From: Lachnospiraceae bacterium UBA1760
GTDB lineage: Bacteria > Bacillota > Clostridia > Lachnospirales > Lachnospiraceae
NCBI GenBank assembly: GCA_002314775.1
Contig: DCHE01000059.1
Span: 7,214-64,427, forward strand
DNA: 57,214 nucleotides
Direction: 5' to 3'
Below are positions 26,701 through 35,818 of the stretch, in pieces. The position numbers were made by a program, and so were the translations under genes. The stretch's first letter is position 1; every line of letters starts with the position of its first letter. A model generated the notes under the pieces. The model did no database searches. It was given only the letters and a program-made list of their open reading frames with translations, and was not told the origin of the DNA.

Positions 26701-29700
26701 ATAACCTCCTTACACATATCTTCGTACTCACGAGTAGTAACGATATCAATGTAGAAGTCATAATCACTACTTACAATATCTGCAAGATTTGAATCCCAGT
26801 CATCAACACCAGTTACAGTTGAATTACCATCCTTAAGTGTAAGACCCTTATCGTATGGTACAATACCGAACTTATGCTCATGCTTTCCTAAACCACCTGA
26901 ATAGTATGATAACATCTTAAGGTTTGGTTCAATCTTTGCCCAATCAAGGAAGTTACCCTGATAATAATACTGCTTAGATCCGATTGGAGAGTTACCAATT
27001 GGATTTGTCTTAAGTATACCATATGCCTGCTGACATTCTGTACAAAGAAGAAGTGATGTTGAGTTTACAGAACCAGGAACACCTGTCTGTGATGCCATCT
27101 CTGGCATAATCTGTAATACTGATACTCTCTGCTTCTCATCTGTAGGATTAGGTACCTTACTAAGTCCGCACTTGTATGAAGCAACCTTATTATTAGTTGA
27201 GTCACATACCTCGAACTTCCAATATACTGGACCATAGAAAGAAGATGAAAGCTCATATGTCAGCTCACCTGTTGCACCATCAGTAATTGTTTTAACACAT
27301 TCTTCATCTGAAAACTTACTGTTTCCATCATCGTCGATGTATAAATTATATTTATAAGTAGAACCTGTTCCTGTAACATCAAACTTAAACTTAAGCTTTC
27401 CATTCTCAAGAGTAGTATTGGCAGCATCAAGATAGTTATATGTTACTGGCTCTGATGTAAGAGCAAGTCTAGGTCTCTGAAGATTTGTTGCAATGAGATT
27501 CTCAAGTAATGTAGCATCACCTGCTAATTTATTGCCATCATCATCTACAGGGTAATCATTTGTTCCGCCTGCAAATACAGTTGCATATCCTCCGATAATG
27601 TTTGAACCAAACTTACTGTTTGTATTCTCAACCTTACCAACCTTAGTATTATCAAATCCCCAAAGTATGTTACCAGAGCCCTTACTTGCAGCATCCTTAG
27701 CATAAGTAAGAAGCTTGTACATATTTGAATCTGGGTCAATGTCATGAAGATCAGCTGGGTTTACACCCTCTACCTGTGTATCATCAAAGGCATCTGAAAC
27801 TGCCTTACTAAATACGATTGGAAGTCCAGCAGCCATATAAGACTTTAACTCCTGATACTTCTCGTATGAAAGATCATTACCACCTTCAAGACCAAATGAT
27901 GCCTTGTATGAAGCGCCATCGTCAAGTGAAACCTGACCGATAAGAGCACCACCTCTTAAGTTACCACCACTGTTAACTGGACCAGCATCAAATGTATACC
28001 AGTCACCGTTGTGATAATACATTGAATATGCAGGAACGATATCCTGATATGTTTTTCTTAAGTTATCATACATAGCACCAGCTGTATTTGCATACTGGAA
28101 CTGCTGATATGTCTTAAGTGCTGATGTGTTACCACCAATGTAAATCAAGTCGTAAGAACCAATAATATCTGTCTTGCTACAGATAAACTCTTCTGTTGAC
28201 ATATGAACAATGTTGATATTGTCAACTGAAATTCCTGTAACGTTTGAAATCTTAGCCTTTGAAAGTTCCCATGCATAATACTCAGATTTACCGTCTTTTT
28301 CAACCTCATCCTCAGTAGCATCCATAAGCATTTCAGATGGCTTTGTGTAATAGTTTCCTGTTGTATTGTAGAGCTTCGCATAATTTGCATTTCTAGCTAC
28401 GCTCTTACCAATAATGTCTGCAAGCTCATTATCAATTGGATAACAAGGCTGAATCTCAAGAACTGTATAATCAGAAGATGAGCTTCCCTTACCACCAATT
28501 CCTCTGTAAGAACCATTGTTGATGATACTTACGATAGGACCATAAGTCTTGTAAGATGTTGCATTTGCATACATCTGTAAATCATCTCTTGATGCAACAA
28601 GTACATTAGGAATTCTGGCAATACCCTGATTTGTAGCAACCATGTTGTATAAATCATAATATAATGTGCCTGAATCTGTAGATGCTGCAGTCTTACCTGC
28701 GGTACTTACTAATGTGCTGTCATATAAGATATGAACAAGTCCGTATACTGCAGAAGAAAGTGAACTATATGCCTCATTTGAAAGTGTTGCTCCTGAACAA
28801 CCGCCTTCAATAAGAACTATGTCATACATTGAATAATCAGTAGTTGCAAGCATATCCTTCTGAGTAGAATCTGAAATATCAATTGACTCAAACTTGATTG
28901 CTGTTGGCTTTGTCTCTGTATCCTTATAAGCTGATGTATAAAGTACAGATGTTGCACCAAGTACATAAGTATCTGTCAAATCGATATCAGCAACATTTGC
29001 AACCTCACCGCTCTGTGGATCAGTGTAGGTAGCTGTAGCTGTAACATCAGGTGTATAAGCAGTTGTTAAATCCGCTCTAATCATTGATGTAAGTGCTGTA
29101 TCTGCTGCGCCGTTCTTAATTGTAAGAACCTTAGCTACTCTGTCTGTAGTACCTGATACAGTAGGAATAGCTGTCCAGCTATCCATAAGACTATCTCCAT
29201 GAAGTGGGAGGTAATATGAATCAGCTGTCTTTAAATTAAAGTAATCTGATGCTGATACTTTGTTGTTCCAAGAGAATGTGTATCTTGAATTACCATATGT
29301 CTTGAAAACTCTGTCAGCAAGAACTGTAAATGTTCTAACTGAAGTATTAGCGATCTCCTGTGTCTTAGCAGGGCTATCGATAATCATTGGCTTGTAGTCA
29401 GCCATTGAAGCTGTATGTAACAAATCATATATATCCTGTGTAATATCATTACTTGCTGAATACATATTAGTAGGATCATTTGATACATAGATGAAATCTG
29501 CCTTTGAGATAAGCTTTAATGCCTCAGTCTCATTGCTTCTGCAATAAGCTGCTGAAATCTGCTTATACTCAATCTTATCCTCTGCCATTAACTGCTCTAT
29601 TGTTTTGTTGCCGTCTAATACAAGTGTTCTGAATTTCTCAGATGATACAAGTGTATCAAGACCTGATTTTGATGCTGAAGAACCAATCTCAAGTATATGA

Positions 29701-29924
29701 TATACTGGATCGATATCTGCATCTGATGAATTACTGTTTTCAATAATTCTGTCAATGTTTGTCTTAGGTGTTACCGGGTCTCCGTAATCAGCTTCTGCTG
29801 TAAGGATTCCATCTCCACCAGTTTTGTTACTAGCAAAAGTAAATGAAAGTACAGTGACTGACGCGCACACAACTAACATTATAGATAAAGCTGCTATCAA
29901 AACTTTTTTGTTAATTCTTTTCAT
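23724..29924 (-). CDS. Giant secreted protein of the pilus locus (2,066 residues)
   Basis: This is a very large exported protein encoded last in the minor-pilin operon. The N-terminus is a signal peptide or anchor: MKRINKKVLIAA, a hydrophobic stretch, then ASNK. It is not a type III pilin signal. The first half (about 50-1250) alternates alpha/beta segments. Two similar openings, YHILEIG near residue 60 and VSVLQIMPEMA near 950, start related modules, and a later one contains VVLGAAEDFGGDDIND. This looks like the DUF5057-type proteins of Lachnospiraceae, from memory only. The second half (about 1350-1800) looks like Ig-like beta modules. There is a CTEC pair after residue 970 and no sortase motif or C-terminal anchor. 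I start at 29924 because AGAAAGGA lies upstream; an in-frame ATG at 29957 lacks a site. A pilus-tip adhesin is my inference. Confidence 0.7.
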   Translation of the reverse strand: MKRINKKVLIAALSIMLVVCASVTVLSFTFASNKTGGDGILTAEADYGDPVTPKTNIDRIIENSNSSDADIDPVYHILEIGSSASKSGLDTLVSSEKFRTLVLDGNKTIEQLMAEDKIEYKQISAAYCRSNETEALKLISKADFIYVSNDPTNMYSASNDITQDIYDLLHTASMADYKPMIIDSPAKTQEIANTSVRTFTVLADRVFKTYGNSRYTFSWNNKVSASDYFNLKTADSYYLPLHGDSLMDSWTAIPTVSGTTDRVAKVLTIKNGAADTALTSMIRADLTTAYTPDVTATATYTDPQSGEVANVADIDLTDTYVLGATSVLYTSAYKDTETKPTAIKFESIDISDSTQKDMLATTDYSMYDIVLIEGGCSGATLSNEAYSSLSSAVYGLVHILYDSTLVSTAGKTAASTDSGTLYYDLYNMVATNQGIARIPNVLVASRDDLQMYANATSYKTYGPIVSIINNGSYRGIGGKGSSSSDYTVLEIQPCYPIDNELADIIGKSVARNANYAKLYNTTGNYYTKPSEMLMDATEDEVEKDGKSEYYAWELSKAKISNVTGISVDNINIVHMSTEEFICSKTDIIGSYDLIYIGGNTSALKTYQQFQYANTAGAMYDNLRKTYQDIVPAYSMYYHNGDWYTFDAGPVNSGGNLRGGALIGQVSLDDGASYKASFGLEGGNDLSYEKYQELKSYMAAGLPIVFSKAVSDAFDDTQVEGVNPADLHDIDPDSNMYKLLTYAKDAASKGSGNILWGFDNTKVGKVENTNSKFGSNIIGGYATVFAGGTNDYPVDDDGNKLAGDATLLENLIATNLQRPRLALTSEPVTYNYLDAANTTLENGKLKFKFDVTGTGSTYKYNLYIDDDGNSKFSDEECVKTITDGATGELTYELSSSFYGPVYWKFEVCDSTNNKVASYKCGLSKVPNPTDEKQRVSVLQIMPEMASQTGVPGSVNSTSLLLCTECQQAYGILKTNPIGNSPIGSKQYYYQGNFLDWAKIEPNLKMLSYYSGGLGKHEHKFGIVPYDKGLTLKDGNSTVTGVDDWDSNLADIVSSDYDFYIDIVTTREYEDMCKEVIASNNITAAEQSELIANFTIDASDNEYEKYNEMTNAEKAKFIKQRQNLEKAGDYWQLYNFMVNMSVEDGATVGNANANLTDEISKIEITTKQADANVQECLDKMIKNLNDTNSQANFGMSAAQAKVWLQKIKESKNYYYYYSIGTARYNLYSDRILGTGHYFEDAFGPWAKAKDKEIEFYNNYMKYLRLSGDADTFLEKAYSCVVLGAAEDFGGDDINDTGTASLKSYIEHDKTLVMFHDTISKYDDTGSVNLTKDLKEVLGMDRYHLSIDSENSGISYIYTKLDTAVKGKVDGYEFSAKVSGPTEGLTVTAKQSGTLQDSPFTVSLSDGTKLASGTLNQKVESLKYTVTKKATLLDKITVEVYGIYQNWDGQYGQKLLTYDLDPKATSGSVDIQLYDDGVYNLKSASVSNVVTGSGEVGEINLVMNSQKASYSGAEPVASDQTLYVKINGQMMGGFKSGDKITFSNSKMTFTDVKTTYGAALDGYGKQSISVEILDEAGNGVSDDVSFAVAGKTATVATSSGVATYDFYNYKVTGVTFTTANGAATTENLDNQALTIKYLDVNGDPVVNGSVSADINGKDTFSISELTNSEGIVSTSFKNYSVSSSSGTKNYYLNYKTNAGYDSNVYFQSDLRKDKSLAKSAWGDALASNTKYYVAKDHGKYLSSTGLTTFISIGEGASSTNGGALMYKYAEVEWSKAAEWNMAATSKSSNGTNRATQNNVGIVTSYPFKIASRLNISDTHPQSLELDMEDPDMTVWYSLAGGTGAKGGSSLFSASPNDGVDNYFVYSYGNVFYCGAGHSKVTGVGKENNDERLLYINIICNSVRKSSKIPTIYVYDHESGETLGNFIKVDSYGNYYCKVSEMTDTPEFAYKCITDKETDIKNVKIYYDLDYLENQTSAYTANENHVLIFEGNYDPTANIASGLLKQIGITESIKATVDGVLKAKLQLKPEYFNPYNQEYTYIVIAVTDKKGNTVYQRIKIMLKQYLHDLT

Positions 29925-29943
29925 AACGTTATCACTATCCTTT

Positions 29944-30804
29944 CTACTGAATGTCATTTAATACATAAGAGTTTCTAATATTAATCATACCATTTGTTGT
30001 GTAGCTCATGCTTCTCTCTGCAAAGCTTAAATCAATACCAATACTATTGTTAGTTGCGTCAACTGTAGCACAGGCACCACTAACTGCATCTCCATTGGCA
30101 ATTACATAATTAAGCTTTTCTGAGTATATGCACTGCTTCTTCTCATCTTCTGATGATTCATTATAAGTATCATTTAATGAAGTCATGTACTTGTATGTTC
30201 TTGAGAGATAAATGTTATTATTCTCGAAAACATATGTTGCTGTACATGTATCCTTTGCACTGAGTGGAAGGTCGTAAGCCTCACCATTACTTGTAAATGA
30301 CACTGTATCATTTGCAACTGTAGCTCCTGGGATGCTAGATGCATCAATTGGAACTGCATATTCAACTACTAGTTTCTTGAGATAAATCTTCTGGTAGGTT
30401 GTTGTTACAACACCTGAACCATCGGTATTCTTCTCCTTTAATGCGTAAAATGAATCGTACCCTGCAGTATCTTCCATCTCATCGAGCTCGGAAGCTTTAA
30501 CATACTTCATTGTTGATACATCTACGTCTACTGCCTTACCAATATCACTTGGTGTAAACACAATTTCGCCTGAAGGAACATATCCCTCAATCTCAATTCT
30601 CTTTGCCTGCATTACTGCATCTGAAATGTTATCATATGTCGCCTGAGCATTATCCTGTACAACAATGTCTGCCTTTGTTTTCTTATAGTTTATTGTATTA
30701 AATCCCATAAGACCACAAACAGCTGTCATAAGAAGTGCTAATATCGCAAGCGAAATGATTAATTCAAGAAGCGTAAAACCTTTTTCATTGTTAATCTTTT
30801 TCAT
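29944..30804 (-). CDS. Type IV prepilin-like protein (286 residues)
   Basis: This is a pseudopilin/minor pilin with a class III leader: MKKINNEKG cleaved before FTLLELIISLAILALLM, with Glu at +5. The mature protein has the usual hydrophobic N-terminal helix and a beta-rich C-terminal domain of about 240 residues with a single disordered acidic loop (ESSEDEKK). GAGGGGAG precedes the ATG. It follows a shorter prepilin gene (14 bp) and its end lies next to the start of the giant gene. Probably an assembly-initiating minor pilin of the GspJ/PilW kind; that assignment is inferred from size and order. Confidence 0.85.
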   Translation of the reverse strand: MKKINNEKGFTLLELIISLAILALLMTAVCGLMGFNTINYKKTKADIVVQDNAQATYDNISDAVMQAKRIEIEGYVPSGEIVFTPSDIGKAVDVDVSTMKYVKASELDEMEDTAGYDSFYALKEKNTDGSGVVTTTYQKIYLKKLVVEYAVPIDASSIPGATVANDTVSFTSNGEAYDLPLSAKDTCTATYVFENNNIYLSRTYKYMTSLNDTYNESSEDEKKQCIYSEKLNYVIANGDAVSGACATVDATNNSIGIDLSFAERSMSYTTNGMINIRNSYVLNDIQ

Positions 30805-30818
30805 AATCGCACTCCCCT

Positions 30819-31388
30819 CTACTTAAGCTCATGGCTTCCGTTCTTTCTGAGAAGAACATATGCAACAACATTTTGATTTTTCTTGTAGAAATTGTATCTT
30901 CCTGCTCCTTCAACACAATTTCCTTTGTTATCATATCTGATACAAATTCCGTCTGAATCAATCATATCCTCAGATCCACCGATTGGTGTATAAGAAACTG
31001 TACAGTATGATGATAATGCAAGTCCCATACCACCATTCATGGAATCAGTTCCTGCAAATACATAATTTCCAGTAGTTGTATCATAATATCCTCTAACGAT
31101 ATAGTAATCATCATTCGCATCCTTGTATACCTTAATAGCATACTGGAAATTTGGATAATTCTCATCTATTCCATCGTTATTGGAATCATATGAAACACTC
31201 ATATTCTTACACTTTGTACTAAGTGTAGACACCTCAGAGTTAAAGGTAACTGAGGCGTCCTTTGCTTTTGCAGAATGTATTATGCTAATTGATGCAACTG
31301 ACATAACAGAAACTACTGCAATAACTGCTATTACAATAATGAGTTCTACTAATGTATAACCCGAGTTATTTAACTTTCTTTCTTTCAT
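30819..31388 (-). CDS. Type IV prepilin-like protein (189 residues)
   Basis: The class III leader MKERKLNNSG precedes YTLVELIIVIAVIAVVS, with Glu at +5. The globular part is about 150 residues and includes a DSNNDGIDENY loop that could bind calcium. I place the start at the ATG at 31388 with AGGGGTGA upstream. A GTG at 31397 is also in frame and would lie within that site. It is the second prepilin in the minor-pilin block, directly after the PilX-like gene. A GspH/FimT-like role is inferred. Confidence 0.85.
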   Translation of the reverse strand: MKERKLNNSGYTLVELIIVIAVIAVVSVMSVASISIIHSAKAKDASVTFNSEVSTLSTKCKNMSVSYDSNNDGIDENYPNFQYAIKVYKDANDDYYIVRGYYDTTTGNYVFAGTDSMNGGMGLALSSYCTVSYTPIGGSEDMIDSDGICIRYDNKGNCVEGAGRYNFYKKNQNVVAYVLLRKNGSHELK

Positions 31389-31399
31389 CTGCATCACCC

Positions 31400-34291
31400 C
31401 TATTCTACATTCTTCATCCAGTTGTTATATCTAACAACATCTGTGTAATCAAGGGTATCAATTGTTCTTGCTCCAGTATCATTTACATCCTTTGTGATTG
31501 CTGAATCTTCATAACCCTTAAAGAGGCTAAGAAGTGTCTTTGCAGCATCAGTTCCAGAAATCTGGCAAGAACTTAAAATTTTCTTTATAAGCTGTGGATT
31601 TGAAGAAATCTCTGTAGTGTTGTTACAGATGTAAACCTTACCACCTGAGATAATCATACCCTCAAACTTTCTTACTGACTGTCCAAAGAATACATCGCCC
31701 TTTGCGATAACTATTCCCGATACAGTACCATCTTCAACAGTTGCAGAAATGTTGTCATCAGCATTTGCTTTGATTGTAACATTTTCATTTGAAACCCAAA
31801 CCTTATCTCCTGAAACAAGTGTTAAGATTGAATCTCCTGTTGTACCATCGCCAAAATCAGGATTAATCTGAGTATCAATAGTAATCTTATCGAAGTTCAT
31901 ATATCTGTTGATTGGTGTGATACATCCTGTTCCGTATCTGTCATCAGCAACTAATGAATCAACAAAACTTGCTTCATCTGAGTCATCTCTTAAATCTGTA
32001 AGACACCACTTAACATAATTGTAATGCTTCTCAAAGTTTGAAGAATAATTAAGTGCCTGTACTGATAATGCAGCATTTGTGTTTGGATTAACAGTTTCAC
32101 TGTTCTTTAATATTGAAGTAATATTTGTATTCTTATTAGCTACAACATTAAACTCAACACCATCTAATACTGATAATGTATCTGTGCTCTCCTCAATTGA
32201 TGTCATAGCACCACTTGAGTAAACCTTTGCTACATCTGTATCAGGTAACTTGATTGTACCTGGCTCAAAATCTTCATATGCTGTAATATCTGTAAGATAT
32301 TCTTTAATTGCGCTGTATTTGTTATTAAGCTCAGCTACATAATCTACGATAAAGCTTTCTGCAAGATCTTCAGCTGAAGGGAACTCATTGGTGAATGTTG
32401 CACCTTCTGTCTGTCTTCTCTGCTCCCATGCAGTATCAAAATCATAGTAATAGTAATTCTTTGCTGAAACAGTTGCCTTGATACAAGGAATATCATTTGT
32501 CTGACCGAAGTGCTTAACAAATAATTCGCTGTTTCTTAAGTCAGTGTCAAGTGTTGCAACATAATACATTACCTGACCCTGTGAGTTTAGCTTCTCAGTT
32601 GGCATTGTCTTTGGTGTAAGCGGGATATATGCAACCTGATTACTCTTTACTGACAATGACTCACCAGTCTTGTAATCCTTTGTTGTTGCGTCGAATACAT
32701 AGGTCTCAACCTTTACAGTCTCATAAATTGCATCGCCGTTTTCATCATATCCTGTTATAACATCCTGTGTCTCATCACTGTTAACCTTCTTTGAAAGTTC
32801 GATATAAGTCTTACCAGCAAGGAAGATGTTATCTGTATTTGATAAGTCAATTGTTGATCTCTCACCATTTACAATAATAGCTGAACTGTTGTAATGTCCT
32901 CTTGCAGTCTGTGATCCGTCAGCATTGAGATACTTGTAAACTGACATATCAACGCCTTCAATAAAATCTCTATTATCTGCTACAGTACTATTACCAAAGC
33001 CGTAATATGAACCGTTGAGTGAGAACTTACTTCCAGCTGCATTTAACTCTGTATCATCCTTAACATAGAGATAAGCTCTAAGTGTTGCTGAAGGTCCAAC
33101 GATATCACTTGTATGACCCTTACTATCAGGTGTAGAACGAGCTACAGTTGTTGAATAACCATCTATTACAAGGTTATCAGCCCAAATGCTTGAATTAGTA
33201 ATCTTCTCACCAGTCTTGCTGTATGCTGAGAATTTACTTGTGTTCATAACAGCAATTGTACCAGGTACAATAATTGTATCTCCAAGAATAGATACATCTG
33301 AGTGATTAATGTAAAGTCCTGAATAACGGCTTAATTCATTAACACCATCATAGTAAAGAACCTCACCAGTTCCATTATCACCCATTGTCTCAATGTAATG
33401 ATTTAAGTTAAACTGGTTTGTACCATCACCAAGCTTTCCAAGAGTCGATACTGGATTTAAAACATAATCTGTATCTATAAAATCAACTGGATTCTCATAA
33501 TAATTATACTTCTTATTATAGAAATCTGCGGCTGCATAGATATTACCCTTAATTGTAAGTGGTTTACTAAGATCCTGCTGAATCTCAACACCTGCATCTG
33601 CAATAATTGCAAAATTGAATAAATCCTGATTCATTGCTGTAGTATTGTTAAACTCAACTAAGAAATCTGGCTTAGCAATCTCAATATCTGTTGAAATAGT
33701 CTGCTTGAACTGACCATTTGCCTGTGATCTCTCATAATCTGCTGTTCTTGTAACTGTAACATTCTCAATTACAATCTTCTCAAGATCAACTCCTGTTGAA
33801 GGATCCCAAATATTTCCATCCACATCGTATCTTACAACTCTAAGCTTAGTAGCATCGAGGTAAACTGACTTGTTAGAAATACATGAAGCAAGTGAACTTG
33901 CAAGATTTGTTGTGAAGAATGTATCTCCAGCTACGTTGTTAAGAAACTCTGTATCAAAGACTTCGTTTGCCTCAGCATTACCAAGGTTTACATACTCGCC
34001 AGTAGATACATCGAATCTTACCATCTGATTCATTGTTGTTTCATATGCTTTTTCCATGTTTGATACTGTCCTTGTACCAACACCAGCATAGATTTCATTC
34101 ATCGCCTGCTCTACATAATAGAAGTTATCTCTTGCATTGTAGTCATATAATTTCATCTTGTAAACATATCCTACTGCTGTGAGAAGTGCTCCAACTAATA
34201 CACCGATGAAGGTTAATGCAACAATTACAAGTATTACACCGGAACCAGAATTATTGATTTTTTGATTGAGTTTTTTTAATATTTTTCTCAT
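31400..34291 (-). CDS. Large PilX-like pilus-associated protein (963 residues)
   Basis: The N-terminus, GSGVILVIVALTFIGVLVGA, resembles the start of PilX/GspK-type proteins: a short basic leader, a glycine and a hydrophobic helix, but without the +5 Glu. The rest is a long extracellular region of about 920 residues. It is rich in Asn, Asp and Thr and includes beta-solenoid-like stretches (residues about 240-420 and 870-930: GIVIAKGDVFFGQ, FEGMIISGGKVYIC) reminiscent of bactofilin/polymer-forming turns. It sits between prepilin genes with 3-bp and 12-bp spacing, so it is part of the pilus operon. GspK-like tip proteins are normally 300-350 residues, so this one is much enlarged. Function is inferred from context. 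Confidence 0.7.
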   Translation of the reverse strand: MRKILKKLNQKINNSGSGVILVIVALTFIGVLVGALLTAVGYVYKMKLYDYNARDNFYYVEQAMNEIYAGVGTRTVSNMEKAYETTMNQMVRFDVSTGEYVNLGNAEANEVFDTEFLNNVAGDTFFTTNLASSLASCISNKSVYLDATKLRVVRYDVDGNIWDPSTGVDLEKIVIENVTVTRTADYERSQANGQFKQTISTDIEIAKPDFLVEFNNTTAMNQDLFNFAIIADAGVEIQQDLSKPLTIKGNIYAAADFYNKKYNYYENPVDFIDTDYVLNPVSTLGKLGDGTNQFNLNHYIETMGDNGTGEVLYYDGVNELSRYSGLYINHSDVSILGDTIIVPGTIAVMNTSKFSAYSKTGEKITNSSIWADNLVIDGYSTTVARSTPDSKGHTSDIVGPSATLRAYLYVKDDTELNAAGSKFSLNGSYYGFGNSTVADNRDFIEGVDMSVYKYLNADGSQTARGHYNSSAIIVNGERSTIDLSNTDNIFLAGKTYIELSKKVNSDETQDVITGYDENGDAIYETVKVETYVFDATTKDYKTGESLSVKSNQVAYIPLTPKTMPTEKLNSQGQVMYYVATLDTDLRNSELFVKHFGQTNDIPCIKATVSAKNYYYYDFDTAWEQRRQTEGATFTNEFPSAEDLAESFIVDYVAELNNKYSAIKEYLTDITAYEDFEPGTIKLPDTDVAKVYSSGAMTSIEESTDTLSVLDGVEFNVVANKNTNITSILKNSETVNPNTNAALSVQALNYSSNFEKHYNYVKWCLTDLRDDSDEASFVDSLVADDRYGTGCITPINRYMNFDKITIDTQINPDFGDGTTGDSILTLVSGDKVWVSNENVTIKANADDNISATVEDGTVSGIVIAKGDVFFGQSVRKFEGMIISGGKVYICNNTTEISSNPQLIKKILSSCQISGTDAAKTLLSLFKGYEDSAITKDVNDTGARTIDTLDYTDVVRYNNWMKNVE

Positions 34292-34293
34292 CC

Positions 34294-35802
34294 TTAATTC
34301 TCTCCCTTCGATCCTGTAAATGTTGTTATATTTCCATCTCCGCTTGAAAGACTAACTGTAATTGTGTAAAGTCTTTCTGCCGTTCTCGTATCGGCATCCA
34401 TATTCTGAATGTCTCCTGAGTCATAAGCGTTTCTAACTGTTCCTTCTGAAGGTAATTCCATAGACTGTACTGCTGAAACTGCTGTTACATCAAACATACT
34501 ATTTACATTCTCAGAACTAATTGTAAGATTTGTGAAAATCTTAAGCTCAGGTACTCCAGTTGCATTGATATTGTTTATATGTAATGTAACTGGTGTGTAA
34601 GAACCATTATACTTTGTCCAATATGCCTTAATGCCTGCATATTCACCTGTACTTGGTTCTGTAAGTCCTTTTGCAAGGAACTGTGACTCATCTGGTTTGA
34701 TGAGATATATCTTTGATTCACTTGAACCAGCATCACAATATGTGGTTATGTAATCATGTCTTGCATAGGTTACAATATTTGTTGATGATACTGTAACGAA
34801 TGGCTCGTATACAAAGAAAATATCAGGGGCTTTATTAGTATAGAATCTCTGTCCGTAAACATTGTATTTTAACTTGTCAGTAATACTATGAGAATACAGA
34901 GTGTATGCATCTTCATAATATACATCGCATGATACATCATAGTACTTAAGTCCTGTTGATGCATCAGTTCCCTGAGTAATTGACAACTTTGTCATCTTTG
35001 TCATTGTTTCACCATATACATTGGAACTGAAGATGTTCTCACCTGTTACTGAGCTCATCGCAGCCTCCCATGCTGAGTAATTATATTCCTTAAGGTGATC
35101 CATCTTTTTACCATAGAATTCCTTTTCAACCTGTGAATCCATGTTTGATGCATCACCCTGGATAATAGCTGCCTTGGTTGCATCCAGATTCTGGATGTAA
35201 CCAAGAGAAGCTGTATTTGGATTTTCATACTCTTCTGTTCTGGTCTCACAGACGATTGATTTAATAACATTTACCGAAGAAGTACCACTAGTTACTGAAT
35301 CATACTTTACATATGTACCCTCTGAAGTTTTCTTGTAGCCGCTAGCTTCAAGGTTTGCTTCCTCTGAGGTAGTAAAGTCTTGCTTAGCAATCAGCTTGTT
35401 CTCAAGCAAATTATTTGATAAATCGTCTAATACAACTGTTCTACCGTACTTAGTATGCTTCTTGCCTAACTCCTTGTCATCAAGAACATAAATGCTTGCA
35501 TTATAGTTAATAGTACCCAAGGTTGATAATGAAGCACTAACTGCTGTACATGCTACAGATGAAGTACTGTAAGACTGAATGCTTACAGTTCCATCCGAAC
35601 CAAGCTCTGTCTTATCGTATTTCTTAAAATACTCCATTACATAGTTGGCATTTTCAACAACATACTGTCTTTCCTTTGCCTTTGAACTAGTAGAAAGTGT
35701 CTGTGAAATCTGAATGATAATTGGTGAAAGTAAGATAGACAAAATAGCAACTGCAATAATAAGCTCTATTAAACTGAAACCTTTATTGTTCTTATTTGTC
35801 AT
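34294..35802 (-). CDS. Type IV prepilin-like protein (502 residues)
   Basis: The leader MTNKNNKG precedes FSLIELIIAVAILSILL with Glu at +5, a classical class III signal. The mature part is about 490 residues, long for a minor pilin, with a region of many Ser/Thr and a PDIFFVYEPFVTV segment near residue 330. I choose the ATG at 35802 with GGAGTGGGAG upstream. A longer frame from 35853 would overlap pilO and has no better site. It is the first prepilin after pilO and is followed three bases later by the PilX-like gene. Probably a PilV/GspI- or GspJ-like minor pilin carrying an extra domain. Confidence 0.82.
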   Translation of the reverse strand: MTNKNNKGFSLIELIIAVAILSILLSPIIIQISQTLSTSSKAKERQYVVENANYVMEYFKKYDKTELGSDGTVSIQSYSTSSVACTAVSASLSTLGTINYNASIYVLDDKELGKKHTKYGRTVVLDDLSNNLLENKLIAKQDFTTSEEANLEASGYKKTSEGTYVKYDSVTSGTSSVNVIKSIVCETRTEEYENPNTASLGYIQNLDATKAAIIQGDASNMDSQVEKEFYGKKMDHLKEYNYSAWEAAMSSVTGENIFSSNVYGETMTKMTKLSITQGTDASTGLKYYDVSCDVYYEDAYTLYSHSITDKLKYNVYGQRFYTNKAPDIFFVYEPFVTVSSTNIVTYARHDYITTYCDAGSSESKIYLIKPDESQFLAKGLTEPSTGEYAGIKAYWTKYNGSYTPVTLHINNINATGVPELKIFTNLTISSENVNSMFDVTAVSAVQSMELPSEGTVRNAYDSGDIQNMDADTRTAERLYTITVSLSSGDGNITTFTGSKGEN

Positions 35803-35818
35803 AACTCCCACTCCAATC

